The notes below the pieces were generated by a model. The model was not told the DNA's origin. It did not search any database and saw only the letters and a list, made by a program, of their open reading frames with translations. From a filamentous cyanobacterium ESFC-1 (GTDB lineage: Bacteria; Cyanobacteriota; Cyanobacteriia; Cyanobacteriales; Spirulinaceae): a stretch of DNA of 34,151 nucleotides. The first letter of the stretch is position 1. The number at the start of each line of letters is the position of its first letter. Positions 15,633-24,711 of the stretch are shown one piece after another. The stretch is taken from contig KB904821.1 of assembly GCA_000380225.1 (NCBI GenBank), positions 5,397,661 through 5,431,811 of the forward strand, written 5' to 3'. The position numbers and the translations under genes were made by a program.

Positions 15633-15824
15633 CGTTTCTAAAGTTTCGCGCAAATAGCGACGAACCAAAATATCCCAGTCTTGGGATGAACGGGGTTCTG
15701 ATAACTGCTGTTCGAGTCGCCAGCGTTGAAACCCAGAACTCGATGCGATCGCCTCTCTGAGACTCCCCCAGACTTGGCGATCGCTATTAAAGTTAGGTGC
15801 AGCAGCAGAACTCGAATTAGACAT
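15621..15824 (-). CDS. Small cytosolic protein of unknown function
   Basis: I cannot name this 67-residue protein, but it looks real. Its ATG has a strong GGAGG ribosome site 8 bp upstream. The sequence is a Ser/Ala-rich head followed by a helical, Arg/Trp/Gln-rich body (DRQVWGSLREAIASSSGF, QRWRLEQQL, ILVRRYLRETLETLAY). I have an impression of similar short proteins in other cyanobacteria, but cannot confirm it. There is no membrane segment. It is divergent from the DUF2839 gene and overlaps the 3' end of the convergent DUF1400 gene by 12 bp. Confidence 0.65.
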   Translation of the reverse strand: MSNSSSAAAPNFNSDRQVWGSLREAIASSSGFQRWRLEQQLSEPRSSQDWDILVRRYLRETLETLAY

Positions 15825-16014
15825 AAATAGACCTCCAAAACCTCAAATTGTCTAACTTAACAATCCTTAGAATAACGCAGCTTTTTGAGTCGTAATGTAA
15901 AGCAGATTGCAAAAATTCCCATCAATTCCTGCCACTTCACCCCTCAAGGCGATCGCGTCTCTCGCTACAATTAAGGCTGAATGCCCTAATTTTGTGACAG
16001 AGGTAAATAGACTT

Positions 16015-16227
16015 ATGGGAGAAGCAAAACGCCGCCGAGAAGCCCTTGGAGAGGACTACGGCAAAGAAGAAAGAATACTACCCTGGATTCCCATCACCAA
16101 AAGCCAATCCGAGCAGTTTCTCCAAATCACCAGTCGCGGCGCTTGGATTGGCATTGGTATCCTGGTCGCAACTTGGTTAACCGTCCGCATTATTGGTCCG
16201 GGCTTTGGTTGGTGGGCGGTGAACTAA
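16015..16227 (+). CDS. DUF2839 small membrane protein
   Basis: This 70-residue protein matches the cyanobacterial DUF2839 pattern: MGEAKRRREALGEDYGKE, then ILPWIPITKSQSEQF, then one membrane span (GAWIGIGILVATWLTVRII) ending in GPGFGWW. A longer frame from 15907 adds 36 residues unlike the family, so I take the ATG at 16015, which has an AGAGG ribosome site upstream. The basic, cytosolic N-terminus and single helix suggest a membrane-anchored accessory protein; its function is unknown. Confidence 0.82.
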   Translation: MGEAKRRREALGEDYGKEERILPWIPITKSQSEQFLQITSRGAWIGIGILVATWLTVRIIGPGFGWWAVN

Positions 16228-16268
16228 TCAACTCGCGACACCCAAGACAATAGGCAATAGGTGAGGAG

Positions 16269-16287
16269 GGGCGGGGTTTTCCCGCCC
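16269..16287. repeat. GC-rich hairpin of the GTAGGGGC repeat family
   Basis: GGGCGGG (16269-16275) and CCCGCCC (16281-16287) form a 7-bp stem, continued by AACCC, like the other dispersed GC-rich units at 10853, 14197 and 19227. It lies 42 bp past the DUF2839 stop and could terminate transcription, but no T run follows. Confidence 0.6.
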
Positions 16288-16347
16288 AACCCTAGCCCCG
16301 AAAAAAAAGCGCGATCGCTGCTGTAACGCACCCACAATCTCAACATT

Positions 16348-16389
16348 GTCTAATATAGACTTGTTCTCAAGATGCTTGCACCAAGCATC
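16348..16389 (+). promoter_or_regulatory. Two inverted repeats upstream of glgP
   Basis: GTCTA-ATA-TAGAC (16348-16360) is a perfect dyad. It is followed by GATGCTTG-CAC-CAAGCATC (16371-16389), a perfect 8-bp dyad with 3-bp centre. Both lie 90-130 bp before the glgP start, where a promoter or operator is expected. TTGTCTAA also recurs at 16346 and 16400. They look like binding sites for a dimeric regulator; the second could instead be an RNA hairpin. Confidence 0.4.
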
Positions 16390-16476
16390 AGTCCGAAAAT
16401 TGTCTAAAAAAATACACCTTTTCTGGCAACTTGGGACACAATTAAAATCAGTTTGTTCAGCAGGAGTTTTGCACCC

Positions 16477-19020
16477 GTGCAAACCAACACTCGCCCAACC
16501 GAAACCGTTCAAATCAAAGTAGAAGACGACCGTACAGGCATGAGCGTCGAAACGCTCAAACGCGCCTTTGCGGACAACCTCTACTACAATCGCGGCAAAG
16601 ATACATCTTGGGCCACCCCCAAAGATTACTACATCGCCCTCGCTTACACCGTGCGCGATCGCTTGCTCAATCGCTTTATTGCCAGTCGCAAAGTCCACAC
16701 CCAGAAAGATGTCAAAGTCGTTTGCTACCTGTCAGCAGAGTTTCTGATGGGTCGTTATCTGGGCAACAACTTAATCAACCTGGGGCTATACGACCGCATT
16801 CGGCAAGTCATGGCTGATTCCGGGCTGGAGTTAGGAGAACTACTCGAACAAGAACACGACCCCGGTTTAGGAAACGGGGGTTTAGGCCGCTTGGCCGCTT
16901 GTTTCCTTGATTCCCTAGCCACCCTCGAAATTCCAGCGATTGGCTACGGCATTCGCTACGAATTTGGCATTTTCCACCAAGCCATCAAAGACGGCTTCCA
17001 AATCGAAGTTCCCGATAAATGGCTGCGTTACGGTAACCCTTGGGAAGTGGTTCGTCAAGACGATAGCGTTCGTATCAAATACGGCGGCTATACCGAAATT
17101 TACCACGACCAAAAAAACCGACCGCGAGTGTCCTGGGTTCACGACCGCGAAGTTTTAGCTGTTCCCTACGATACCCCCGTCGCCGGTTACGACACCAACA
17201 CCGTCAACACCCTGCGCTTATGGCGGGCTGTGGCTGCCGAGAATGAAGATTTCGACTTCCAAGCCTTTAACGCCGGGGACTACGACGGAGCCGTAGCCAG
17301 CAAAATGAGTTCCGAGACGATCTCCAAAGTGTTGTATCCCAACGACAACACCCCCCAAGGTCGTCAACTGCGCTTAGAACAACAATACTTCTTTGCTGCG
17401 GCTTCTCTCCAAGACATCATCCGCAACCACCTCAAAAAGTATCCCAACCTGGATAACTTATTTGATAGTGTCGCCATTCAACTCAACGACACCCACCCCA
17501 CCGTCTCCATCGCAGAAATGATGCGCTTATTGGTAGACGAGCATTCCTATGATTGGGACAAAGCTTGGTACATTACCCAAAAAACCTTTGCTTATACCAA
17601 CCATACCTTATTGCCAGAAGCCTTAGAGCGCTGGCCGGTGAGCTTGTTTGGCAGCTTGCTTCCCCGTCACCTGGAAATCGTCTACGAAATCAACCACCGC
17701 TTCTTAGAAGATGTGCGGACTTGGTTCCCCAACGACCCCGAACGCGCCGCTCGGATGTCCATCGTCGAAGAATACCCCGAAAAAGCCATTCGCATGGCCA
17801 ACCTCGCTTGTATTGGTTCTCATGCCATTAACGGGGTAGCTGCGCTACATACAGAATTGTTGCAAAGCATCACCCTGCGGGACTTTGCCGAACTTTGGCC
17901 CGAGAAATTCTTTAACAAAACCAACGGCGTTACCCCTCGGCGTTGGATTCTTTTGAGCAACCCGGAACTCTCCAAACTCTACAAAGAAAAGTTAGGAGAT
18001 ATGACCTGGCTCAAAGACTTAGAAAAAGTCAAGCAAATCGAGCAATATGTAGACGATCCTGATTTCCGTCAGCGCTGGTACGAAATCAAGCAAGCCAACA
18101 AAAAGCGGTTAGCCGATTACATCTGGAAGCGCAACAACATCGAAGTCGATCCCAACTCGATTTTTGATGTGATTGTCAAACGGATTCACGAATACAAACG
18201 CCAGCACCTTGACTTGCTGCACGTTATCACCCTTTACAACCGCATCAAGAAAAACCCGAATATCGATATTGTGCCGCGTACCTTTATCTTTGGCGGTAAA
18301 GCCGCACCGGGTTACTATATGGCAAAATCGATTATCAAGTTGATTAATGCTGTCGGGGAAGTGGTGAATAAAGACCCAGAAGTGCGAGGTCGCTTGAAAG
18401 TGGTATTCCTGGGTAACTTCAACGTTTCTCTGGGTGAAAAGATTTATCCGGCGGCGAATCTTTCCGAACAAATCTCGATGGCGGGTAAAGAAGCGTCGGG
18501 TACAGGTAACATGAAGTTTGCCATGAATGGTGCGCTCACCATCGGCACATTAGACGGGGCGAATATTGAGATTCGTCAAGAAGTCGGCGCTGAAAACTTC
18601 TTCTTGTTTGGTTTAACTGCCCAAGAAGTCCAAGAGGTGAAAGCATCCGGCTACAATGCCATGGATTACTACAACAGTAATGCCGAGTTGAAAGAAGCGA
18701 TTGACCGCATTTCGTCGGGCTTCTTCTCTCACGGCGATACGGAAATCTTCAAGCCGTTGATTGATTCGCTGTTGTACGACGATCAATATATGCTGTTTGC
18801 GGATTATCAGGAATATATTGATTGTCAACAGAAAGTGTCTGAAGCTTATCGCGATCGCGAGGCTTGGACGAAGATGTCGATTCTCAATGCGGCGCGGATG
18901 AGTAAATTCTCTAGCGATCGCACCATCGACGAATATATGACGGAAATTTGGAAAGCCAAGCCCGTCAAAGTGGAACTCGAAGAATACGACCAAGAATCTG
19001 CGGGCATTACCGTCGAATAA
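16477..19020 (+). CDS. glgP: Glycogen/starch phosphorylase
   Basis: GlgP releases glucose 1-phosphate from the non-reducing ends of glycogen using pyridoxal phosphate. The 847-residue protein has the whole GT35 fold. Landmarks are [19 protein letters not shown] at the start, [49 protein letters not shown]-type [19 protein letters not shown], and the PLP signature [20 protein letters not shown] with the cofactor Lys at about 680. I take the GTG at 16477 because CAGGAG lies 10 bp upstream; a TTG at 16453 would add eight residues. In cyanobacteria it mobilises glycogen at night or under stress. It is a single-gene unit with its own upstream region and terminator. Confidence 0.96.
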   Translation: MQTNTRPTETVQIKVEDDRTGMSVETLKRAFADNLYYNRGKDTSWATPKDYYIALAYTVRDRLLNRFIASRKVHTQKDVKVVCYLSAEFLMGRYLGNNLINLGLYDRIRQVMADSGLELGELLEQEHDPGLGNGGLGRLAACFLDSLATLEIPAIGYGIRYEFGIFHQAIKDGFQIEVPDKWLRYGNPWEVVRQDDSVRIKYGGYTEIYHDQKNRPRVSWVHDREVLAVPYDTPVAGYDTNTVNTLRLWRAVAAENEDFDFQAFNAGDYDGAVASKMSSETISKVLYPNDNTPQGRQLRLEQQYFFAAASLQDIIRNHLKKYPNLDNLFDSVAIQLNDTHPTVSIAEMMRLLVDEHSYDWDKAWYITQKTFAYTNHTLLPEALERWPVSLFGSLLPRHLEIVYEINHRFLEDVRTWFPNDPERAARMSIVEEYPEKAIRMANLACIGSHAINGVAALHTELLQSITLRDFAELWPEKFFNKTNGVTPRRWILLSNPELSKLYKEKLGDMTWLKDLEKVKQIEQYVDDPDFRQRWYEIKQANKKRLADYIWKRNNIEVDPNSIFDVIVKRIHEYKRQHLDLLHVITLYNRIKKNPNIDIVPRTFIFGGKAAPGYYMAKSIIKLINAVGEVVNKDPEVRGRLKVVFLGNFNVSLGEKIYPAANLSEQISMAGKEASGTGNMKFAMNGALTIGTLDGANIEIRQEVGAENFFLFGLTAQEVQEVKASGYNAMDYYNSNAELKEAIDRISSGFFSHGDTEIFKPLIDSLLYDDQYMLFADYQEYIDCQQKVSEAYRDREAWTKMSILNAARMSKFSSDRTIDEYMTEIWKAKPVKVELEEYDQESAGITVE

Positions 19021-19044
19021 GCGGTTAAACCCTGGTCTGACTTA

Positions 19045-19075
19045 ACCTCAAGCTGTTTCTGGCTTGGGGTTTTTT
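19045..19075 (+). terminator. Rho-independent terminator of glgP
   Basis: ACCTCAAGC (19045-19053) pairs with GCTTGGGGT (19062-19070), an 8-loop hairpin with one G-T pair, followed directly by a run of T to 19075. It lies 25 bp after the glgP stop codon. Confidence 0.88.
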
Positions 19076-19105
19076 GATAGGGGAACTTATCCGGTGTAAG
19101 CTACT

Positions 19106-19228
19106 TTGGTTGTTGGTTGTTGGTTGTTGGTTGTTGGTTGTTGGTTGTTGGTTATTGGTTGTTGGTTGTTGGTTATTGGTTGTTGGTTGTTGGTTGTTGG
19201 TTATTGGTTGTTGGTTGTTGGTTGTTGG
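19106..19228 (+). repeat. Heptanucleotide tandem array (TTGTTGG)17
   Basis: After TTGG, 17 uninterrupted heptamers run from 19110 to 19228. Fourteen are TTGTTGG, and units 7, 10 and 14 are TTATTGG. This is a short tandemly repeated repetitive (STRR) sequence of the kind known in cyanobacteria. It abuts a GC-rich hairpin unit. An array of the same unit starts at 34059. Apparent Leu/Val/Gly/Cys/Trp-rich reading frames across it are products of the repeat. Confidence 0.98.
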
Positions 19229-19245
19229 GCGGGGAAACCCCGCCC
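19227..19245. repeat. GC-rich hairpin unit fused to the heptamer array
   Basis: GGGCGGGG-AAA-CCCCGCCC is a perfect 8-bp stem with AAA loop, followed by CTACAA as in the 14197 unit. Its first two G overlap the last heptamer, so the two repeat families are physically joined here. Confidence 0.85.
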
Positions 19246-19292
19246 CTACAAGCCGATTGCCGATTGCCCCTTAGATGCTGATTACTGAAAAT

Positions 19293-20543
19293 ATGGCTGC
19301 TGAAGTTTTAAAACAAGTAAGAATCCTTGACCCCGTAACCCAAACCGATGCGATCGCGGATGTGGTAATTTCAGAAGGCAAAATCGCGCAAATCGCCCCT
19401 CAAATCGCGGAAACGCCAGAAAACGCTGAAATGATCGCCGCCCCCGGCTTGATTCTCGCCCCCGGTTTAGTAGACTTATACAGCTACAGCAGCGAACCCG
19501 GTTATGAAGACCGGGAAACCCTGCAAACCCTGGCTGCATCAGCCTTAGCCGGGGGTTTTACCCGCGTCGCTTTATTACCCAATACCGACCCAGTAATCGA
19601 TAATGCTTCAAATTTGGGGTGGTTGAGCCGTAATGCCCCACCAGCGCCCAAATTCTACCCCTGGGGCGCGATTTCTAAAGAAGGTGCAGGCCAAGAAATG
19701 ACCGAGTTAGCCGAGTTAGCCCAAAGCGGTTGTGTGGGCTTTACCGATAACCAACCCCTGAGTAGTAGCCTGTTGCTGCGTCGTGTTCTCGAATATGGGG
19801 CATTGTGCCAAAAACCCGTGGCGTTGGTGGCTTGCGATCGCGCCCTGCGAGGGGATGGAGTGATGCGAGAGGGCAAACTCTCGATACAAGCGGGTTTACC
19901 CGGCGATCCGGTGATGTCTGAAACCAGCGCGATCGCCTCGATTTGCGAGATTGTCGCCGACTTACGCCAACCCGTTCATTTCATGCGAATTTCGACCCAG
20001 AGAAGCGTTGAAATTATCGCCCAAGCCAAAAATCGCGGCTTACCCATCACTGCTAGTACCACTTGGCTACACTTACTCAAAGACAATCGCGCCATCACCA
20101 GCTACGACACCAATTTACGCCTCGATCCGCCCTTGGGTAATCCTGAAGATCGATTTGCCTTAATCGACGGGGTAAAACAGGGTATTATTGACGCGATCGC
20201 CATCGATCATGCCCCCTACACCTACGAAGAAAAAACCGTGGCTTTTGCCGAAGCCCCTCCCGGCGCGATCGGTTTAGAATTAGCCTTACCCCTACTGTGG
20301 CAATCTCTCGTCGAAACCCAGCAAATCAGCCCGTTAACGTTGCTCAAAGCCTTGAGTCCGTCTCCCCTGCATTGCTTACAACAAGAACCTATCGCGATCG
20401 CAGTAGGTTGTGAGGCCGAGTTAATTTTATTCGATCCCAACGCCGTTTGGACGGTAACTGCCACCACCCTCAAGTCTAGAAGTCAAAATACCTCTTGGTT
20501 AAAACGGGAAATCAAAGGCAAAGTGGTCAAAGTATGGTCTTGA
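19293..20543 (+). CDS. Dihydroorotase-like amidohydrolase without metal-binding His
   Basis: By overall sequence this 416-residue protein is a class I dihydroorotase homologue (PyrC family, amidohydrolase TIM barrel plus the small beta domain), the fold that closes carbamoyl-aspartate to dihydroorotate. Catalytic positions are changed: the DxHxHLREPG metal motif reads DLYSYSSEPG (Tyr63, Tyr65), the HCED segment reads VACDRAL, the HxxHVST region reads HFMRIST, TPHHL reads TASTT, and DHAPH reads DHAPY with only the Asp kept. It therefore resembles the inactive dihydroorotases (PyrC'/PyrX) that stabilise aspartate transcarbamoylase. I prefer the ATG at 19293, which puts the first strand (LKQVRILDP) at the usual place; the ATG at 19275 is also possible. 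No pyr gene is adjacent. Confidence 0.82.
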   Translation: MAAEVLKQVRILDPVTQTDAIADVVISEGKIAQIAPQIAETPENAEMIAAPGLILAPGLVDLYSYSSEPGYEDRETLQTLAASALAGGFTRVALLPNTDPVIDNASNLGWLSRNAPPAPKFYPWGAISKEGAGQEMTELAELAQSGCVGFTDNQPLSSSLLLRRVLEYGALCQKPVALVACDRALRGDGVMREGKLSIQAGLPGDPVMSETSAIASICEIVADLRQPVHFMRISTQRSVEIIAQAKNRGLPITASTTWLHLLKDNRAITSYDTNLRLDPPLGNPEDRFALIDGVKQGIIDAIAIDHAPYTYEEKTVAFAEAPPGAIGLELALPLLWQSLVETQQISPLTLLKALSPSPLHCLQQEPIAIAVGCEAELILFDPNAVWTVTATTLKSRSQNTSWLKREIKGKVVKVWS

Positions 20544-20644
20544 TCGTGTTTTGACTATCAATCTAACCCCCAACAAAGCAAAAATGTTTGGCGACGGGGG
20601 CGGATTTGGTTAACCTGATGAGGTAAGAAAACGGCCTCTGTAGG

Positions 20645-21388
20645 ATGATTGTTAATCCGTCTTCCAATGTCCCCTTGAATAACGAAACTCCCGATATCCA
20701 AGAACTCGCGATCGCGCTTTATGCCGAAAATCTCCCGCCCACGCTGGCTCACTTGGATTTCCTGCGATTTAGTGGCATTATCCCCAAAGATTGGCAAACC
20801 ACAGGTAATCCGGTAGAACAAGACAATCTCAGTCAGATTCAATTTATTAATGGGGTGAATGTGTTAGCACAGCCGCGTAGTATCAAGTTTTTTGAAGCGA
20901 TCGCGCCCCTAACCGAGCAGAACCTCAATGTACCCACTCTGACGCGCTGTTATAGTCAGTGTTTGCCCCATGTACTGTATCAAGTCTTGAGCATCAATCC
21001 GCAAATCGTGATGATGTTTCCCCCCGATACCCTAGAAAAAGCGCGTCAGCAGTTCTTAGATCAAATCCTCGCACCCGGTTTAAGTCAAGAATTTGCGCGA
21101 TCGCCCCAACAAGTCGCAGTAAACTTGGTGTATCCCTTGGATCGCTGTCAACTCAACCTCAACATTAGTGAAGTGCGCGTAACCCAAAACAACCAAAGCC
21201 AACTCCCCGCAGTTTTATTCTCCGGTAGCTTTAACTATGACATTCAAGGCAACACCACTTCAGAACGTCTTGAACAATTGCAACAAGCCCTTGACAATTG
21301 GCAAACAGATTTAGAAACTTTTAGAAAACTGGTGCGCCAACGCTTTCTTGACCGTCCGAGTAGTCTCTTTCCGCCGAATATACTGTAA
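20645..21388 (+). CDS. Conserved-type protein of unknown function
   Basis: I do not recognise this 247-residue protein. It has no signal peptide, membrane helix or known motif. It is mixed alpha/beta, with a central stretch (IVMMFPPDTLEKARQQFLDQILAPGL) and a hydrophilic C-terminal helix rich in Glu, Gln and Leu (ERLEQLQQALDNWQTDLETF) that may be a coiled coil. Coding is supported by an uninterrupted frame, HIP1 sites in frame and codon use like its neighbours. The ATG has AGG directly in front, a poor ribosome site; a TTG about 30 bp further in is an alternative start. It lies 101 bp after the dihydroorotase-like gene on the same strand. Confidence 0.7.
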   Translation: MIVNPSSNVPLNNETPDIQELAIALYAENLPPTLAHLDFLRFSGIIPKDWQTTGNPVEQDNLSQIQFINGVNVLAQPRSIKFFEAIAPLTEQNLNVPTLTRCYSQCLPHVLYQVLSINPQIVMMFPPDTLEKARQQFLDQILAPGLSQEFARSPQQVAVNLVYPLDRCQLNLNISEVRVTQNNQSQLPAVLFSGSFNYDIQGNTTSERLEQLQQALDNWQTDLETFRKLVRQRFLDRPSSLFPPNIL

Positions 21389-21431
21389 GTAGTTTAGGGA
21401 AACGTTTGTTCGAGGCTTTGCTGATTTTTTG

Positions 21432-21464
21432 TTATTGGTTGTTGGTTGTGGGTTGTTGGTTTTT
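21432..21464 (+). repeat. G/T-rich heptamers after a stop codon
   Basis: TTATTGG, TTGTTGG, TTGTGGG, TTGTTGG and TTTTTCA follow in one register, starting about 44 bp past the previous stop. It is the same unit as the 19106 and 34059 arrays, but shorter and degraded. It could pair with the A/C-rich heptamers at 21608-21659. Confidence 0.85.
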
Positions 21465-21607
21465 CATAACTCAATGGAGGCAAAAAGCTTATAAAAAATC
21501 AGTAAAATCAACAAAGTTTTATTATCGAAAAGTAATTAAAACTTTCTGCGAAAACTATTTATTTCAAATGAATAACTAGAAACGAGTCGATGTCGAGGGA
21601 TAACAGT

Positions 21608-21659
21608 GGGTAATGGTCAGTAACCAATAACCAGTAACTAATAACAAAAATCAATAAAA
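21608..21659 (+). repeat. A/C-rich heptamers before the T1SS ABC gene
   Basis: A degenerate 7-nt periodic stretch (AACCAAT, AACCAGT, AACTAAT, AACAAAA and relatives) runs right up to the ATG at 21660. It is the complement-type partner of the G/T-rich heptamers at 21432-21464. No Shine-Dalgarno sequence is present in it. Confidence 0.75.
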
Positions 21660-24600
21660 ATGAATTTAACTGCTTCTGCCATTCAAAGCTTTCTAGCCAA
21701 TAAAGCCCCTTTTGCGGACTTGCCCTCTGGAATTCTCGCGCAATTGTCCGAGCGCTTGCAACCCCTACGTTATCGCATGGGGCAAACCATTGTTTTGCGC
21801 GATAAAATGCCCGCCCAGATTGCCATTTTATATCAAGGGAATGCGCGATTATTGGCTTACGATCCTGGAACACAAATGCCCACCACCCTAACCCGAATCG
21901 AACCGGGGGAAATGATGGGATGGGTTAGTTTAATTCGAGGTGTGGCTTGTGAAACCGCGATCGCGTCTACTGAAGCAGTATGCTTAACTTTAAATGTCCA
22001 AGAATTTATCGCCTTATTGCGCCAAACTGAAAACGGCGAACAAGCCTTTACCGAACGTCCTTATCTCGTCGAAGTCTTCGATCTCCTCAGTCGCCAAGAA
22101 GCCTTACAATCGTTAGGCGCAAACTCGTTAAAACGTATCGCCGTAAAAGCCTGCGAGCAAGCCGTCGTCAGCTATTTAAGCCAAGATCGACCCCTCGGGG
22201 CCAATGGTTCTCATTTGTGGTTTATCAGCAGCCAAGAAAATCGCCCAGACTCGGAAAATGCCCTAACTCCCGGTACAATTCTCGATCCAGATCAGCCTGA
22301 AACTGCTCTACCCGCCGATCTTGCCCGTCCTTTACGCCTGATTGGCCTGCGAGAAGAAGACCTAAGCGAAAGCGAGGAAATGGCCGCCGAACGCACCACA
22401 ACAACAGCCGAACCCCCCGTCACGCCTGCCGAAGCCGCCTTTACTGCCGTTCCCTACGCCCCCGACCAACTGCTCGAATCCGAGCCAGAAACCCCGTCAG
22501 AAAGAAAAACGAGCAAAAAGACAAAATATCCCGTTAAGCGGGGTGGAACGCCCCTAGAAGTCGGTTTGGCCTGTTTTGGGATGCTGTGTCAACACTTCCG
22601 CATTCCCTTCCGGCGGGAGATTGTGCGCCGTGTTTTGGCCGAGCAAATTCAACGCAACGGTAACTTATCGTTGTATTTCTGCGGTTCTGTGGCGGAATTG
22701 TTGGGACTCAAAGCGCAACTGTTGAATGTGCCAGCCGGAGCTTTTACCCGCCTCAATGGCCCGGCGTTGGTAATGTGGCAAGATAGCCTGACGGTATTGT
22801 ACGAAATTAGCGATCGCACTTGCGTCATTGCCGACCCGAAAGTGGGATTATTGCGCCGCAAACCCGCCGACTTCCTCGAAACCTGGGGGCCTGTCGGTCA
22901 AGTCTTACTCCTGCAACCCACCAAAGAAACCCCCACCGAACGCTTTGGCATTAATTGGTTTTTCCCGTCAATCTGGCAGTATCGACGGGTGTTATTTGAA
23001 GTCTTGGTGGCTTCCTTCTTTGTACAACTGTTTGGCTTGGCCAATCCCCTCATTATCCAAGTCATTATCGACCAAGTAATCGTCAAAAACAGCCCCGACT
23101 TACTCAAAATTTTAGGGATATTTCTGCTCGCGATCGCGATTTTTGAAGCCCTCCTCAGCAGCCTTCGCACCTATCTCTTTGTCGATACCACCAACCGCAT
23201 CGACATGAGTCTCGGTTCAGAAATTATCGACCACCTAATACGCCTTCCCCTGCGCTACTTTGAAAAGCGACCCGTCGGGGAAATATCCAGTCGCGTTAAC
23301 GAACTCGAAAACATCCGGCAATTCCTGACCGGAACAGCCCTCACCGTCGTACTCGATGCCGTGTTTTCCGTGGTTTATATCGTCGTGATGGCGATATATA
23401 GCTGGAAACTGACCCTAGTCGCCTTAGCCACCGTCCCCGTCTTTCTCATTATCACCATCCTCCTGGCCCCCACCATCCGCCAACAACTGCGCCGCAAAGC
23501 CGAACGCAACGCCGAAACCCAGTCCTACCTCGTCGAAGTCATGTCCGGCATTCAAACCGTCAAAGCCCAAAATATCGAATTGCGATCGCGCTGGCAATGG
23601 CAAGAAAAATATGCCCGTTACATCTCCTCTGGCTTCAAAACCGTGGTTACCAGTACCCTCGCCCAATCTGCCAGTAACTTCTTCAACAAATTCTCCGGCT
23701 TATTAGTCCTCTGGGTGGGCGCATTCTTCGTCCTCGAACAAGAACTCACCCTCGGACAACTCATCGCCTTTCGCATTATCGCCAGCTACGTCACCAACCC
23801 CTTATTACGCCTCGCCCAACTGTGGCAAAACTTCCAAGAAATCGGACTCTCCCTCGAACGTCTCAGCGACATTATCGACACCCCCCAAGAAGCCGAAGAT
23901 GACCGCGATAATATTCCCATGCCCGCCATTGAAGGTTCGGTTAAATATGAAAACGTGACCTTCCGCTTCAAAAGCAACACACCCCCCCAACTCGACAAAG
24001 TTAACCTCGAAATCCAACCCGGTCAATTCGTCGGTATTGTTGGGGAAAGTGGCGCAGGGAAAAGTACCCTCGCCAAACTCCTCGTCCGCCTTTACGAACT
24101 CGAATCCGGTCGCATCTTCGTTGATGGCTACGACATTGGCAAAGTCGAACTCTACTCCCTGCGGCGACAAATCGGCGTTGTGCCGCAAGAAACCCTCCTT
24201 TTTGATGGTACAGTTCAAGAAAATATTGCCATTAACAACCCCGATGCCAGTAGCGACGACATTATCGAAGCCGCGCAAATAGCCGTCGCCCACGACTTTA
24301 TTATGAGCTTACCCAACGGCTACAATACGCGAGTGGGGGAACGGGGGGCCGCTCTTTCTGGGGGACAACGACAACGAATCGCGATCGCGCGGGCTATCCT
24401 ACAACAACCCAGAATGCTGATTCTCGACGAAGCCACCAGCGCCCTCGACTACACCACCGAACAGCAACTCTGCCTCAACCTCGCCCAAGCCCTCCACGAC
24501 CGTACCCTATTCTTTATCACCCACCGTCTCGGAACCATTCAAAACGCCGACCTGATCGTGATGATGGAAAACGGCGCAGTCGTTGAACTCGGTCGCCACG

Positions 24601-24671
24601 ATGAACTCGTTTCCCTCCGAGGCCGCTATTATTACCTTTATCAACAACAAGAAAATCGCTTGGTTAAGTAA
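21660..24671 (+). CDS. Type I secretion ABC transporter with cNMP-like and degenerate C39 domains
   Basis: The 1003-residue protein combines four parts. Residues about 15-135 are a cyclic-nucleotide/CRP-type beta-roll (YRMGQTIVLRDKMPAQIAILYQG, RIEPGEMMGWVSLI). A Pro/Glu/Thr linker follows (about 210-285). Residues about 287-415 are a C39-peptidase-like domain whose CGxAC start is EVGLACFGML, so the catalytic Cys is Val301. Then come six membrane helices (about 435-720) and an ATPase with GESGAGKST (about 795), LSGGQRQR (about 899) and MLILDEATSALD. A dead C39 domain is typical of HlyB-like exporters, which bind rather than cut the cargo. With the HlyD gene next door it forms the inner-membrane motor of a type I secretion system; the cNMP-like domain may gate it. 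Confidence 0.92.
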   Translation: MNLTASAIQSFLANKAPFADLPSGILAQLSERLQPLRYRMGQTIVLRDKMPAQIAILYQGNARLLAYDPGTQMPTTLTRIEPGEMMGWVSLIRGVACETAIASTEAVCLTLNVQEFIALLRQTENGEQAFTERPYLVEVFDLLSRQEALQSLGANSLKRIAVKACEQAVVSYLSQDRPLGANGSHLWFISSQENRPDSENALTPGTILDPDQPETALPADLARPLRLIGLREEDLSESEEMAAERTTTTAEPPVTPAEAAFTAVPYAPDQLLESEPETPSERKTSKKTKYPVKRGGTPLEVGLACFGMLCQHFRIPFRREIVRRVLAEQIQRNGNLSLYFCGSVAELLGLKAQLLNVPAGAFTRLNGPALVMWQDSLTVLYEISDRTCVIADPKVGLLRRKPADFLETWGPVGQVLLLQPTKETPTERFGINWFFPSIWQYRRVLFEVLVASFFVQLFGLANPLIIQVIIDQVIVKNSPDLLKILGIFLLAIAIFEALLSSLRTYLFVDTTNRIDMSLGSEIIDHLIRLPLRYFEKRPVGEISSRVNELENIRQFLTGTALTVVLDAVFSVVYIVVMAIYSWKLTLVALATVPVFLIITILLAPTIRQQLRRKAERNAETQSYLVEVMSGIQTVKAQNIELRSRWQWQEKYARYISSGFKTVVTSTLAQSASNFFNKFSGLLVLWVGAFFVLEQELTLGQLIAFRIIASYVTNPLLRLAQLWQNFQEIGLSLERLSDIIDTPQEAEDDRDNIPMPAIEGSVKYENVTFRFKSNTPPQLDKVNLEIQPGQFVGIVGESGAGKSTLAKLLVRLYELESGRIFVDGYDIGKVELYSLRRQIGVVPQETLLFDGTVQENIAINNPDASSDDIIEAAQIAVAHDFIMSLPNGYNTRVGERGAALSGGQRQRIAIARAILQQPRMLILDEATSALDYTTEQQLCLNLAQALHDRTLFFITHRLGTIQNADLIVMMENGAVVELGRHDELVSLRGRYYYLYQQQENRLVK

Positions 24672-24676
24672 ATTTT

Positions 24677-24711
24677 GGTCATTCGTCATTCGTCATTGGT
24701 CATTGGTTTTT
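24677..24711 (+). repeat. G/T-rich heptamers (GGTCATT type)
   Basis: GGTCATT, CGTCATT, CGTCATT, GGTCATT and GGTTTTT follow in a single 7-nt register starting 6 bp after the stop codon. This is another sequence variant of the heptamer spacers. The rest of the 304-bp gap 24672-24975 holds a palindrome (24861-24878), an A/C-rich heptamer block and no convincing gene. Confidence 0.85.

Noticed and set aside
16228-16698. 156-codon minus-strand frame across the glgP start
   Set aside because: It covers the glgP upstream dyads and coding start antisense, with no ribosome site or recognisable motif; the glgP frame is certain.
19106-19228. CRISPR array
   Set aside because: Repeats are 7 bp and contiguous, with no spacers and no cas genes nearby.
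19074-19288. Two overlapping frames rich in LLVVGCW repeats
   Set aside because: They are translations of the heptamer array, which is open in several frames because it contains no stop; there is no ribosome site and no non-repeat coding sequence.
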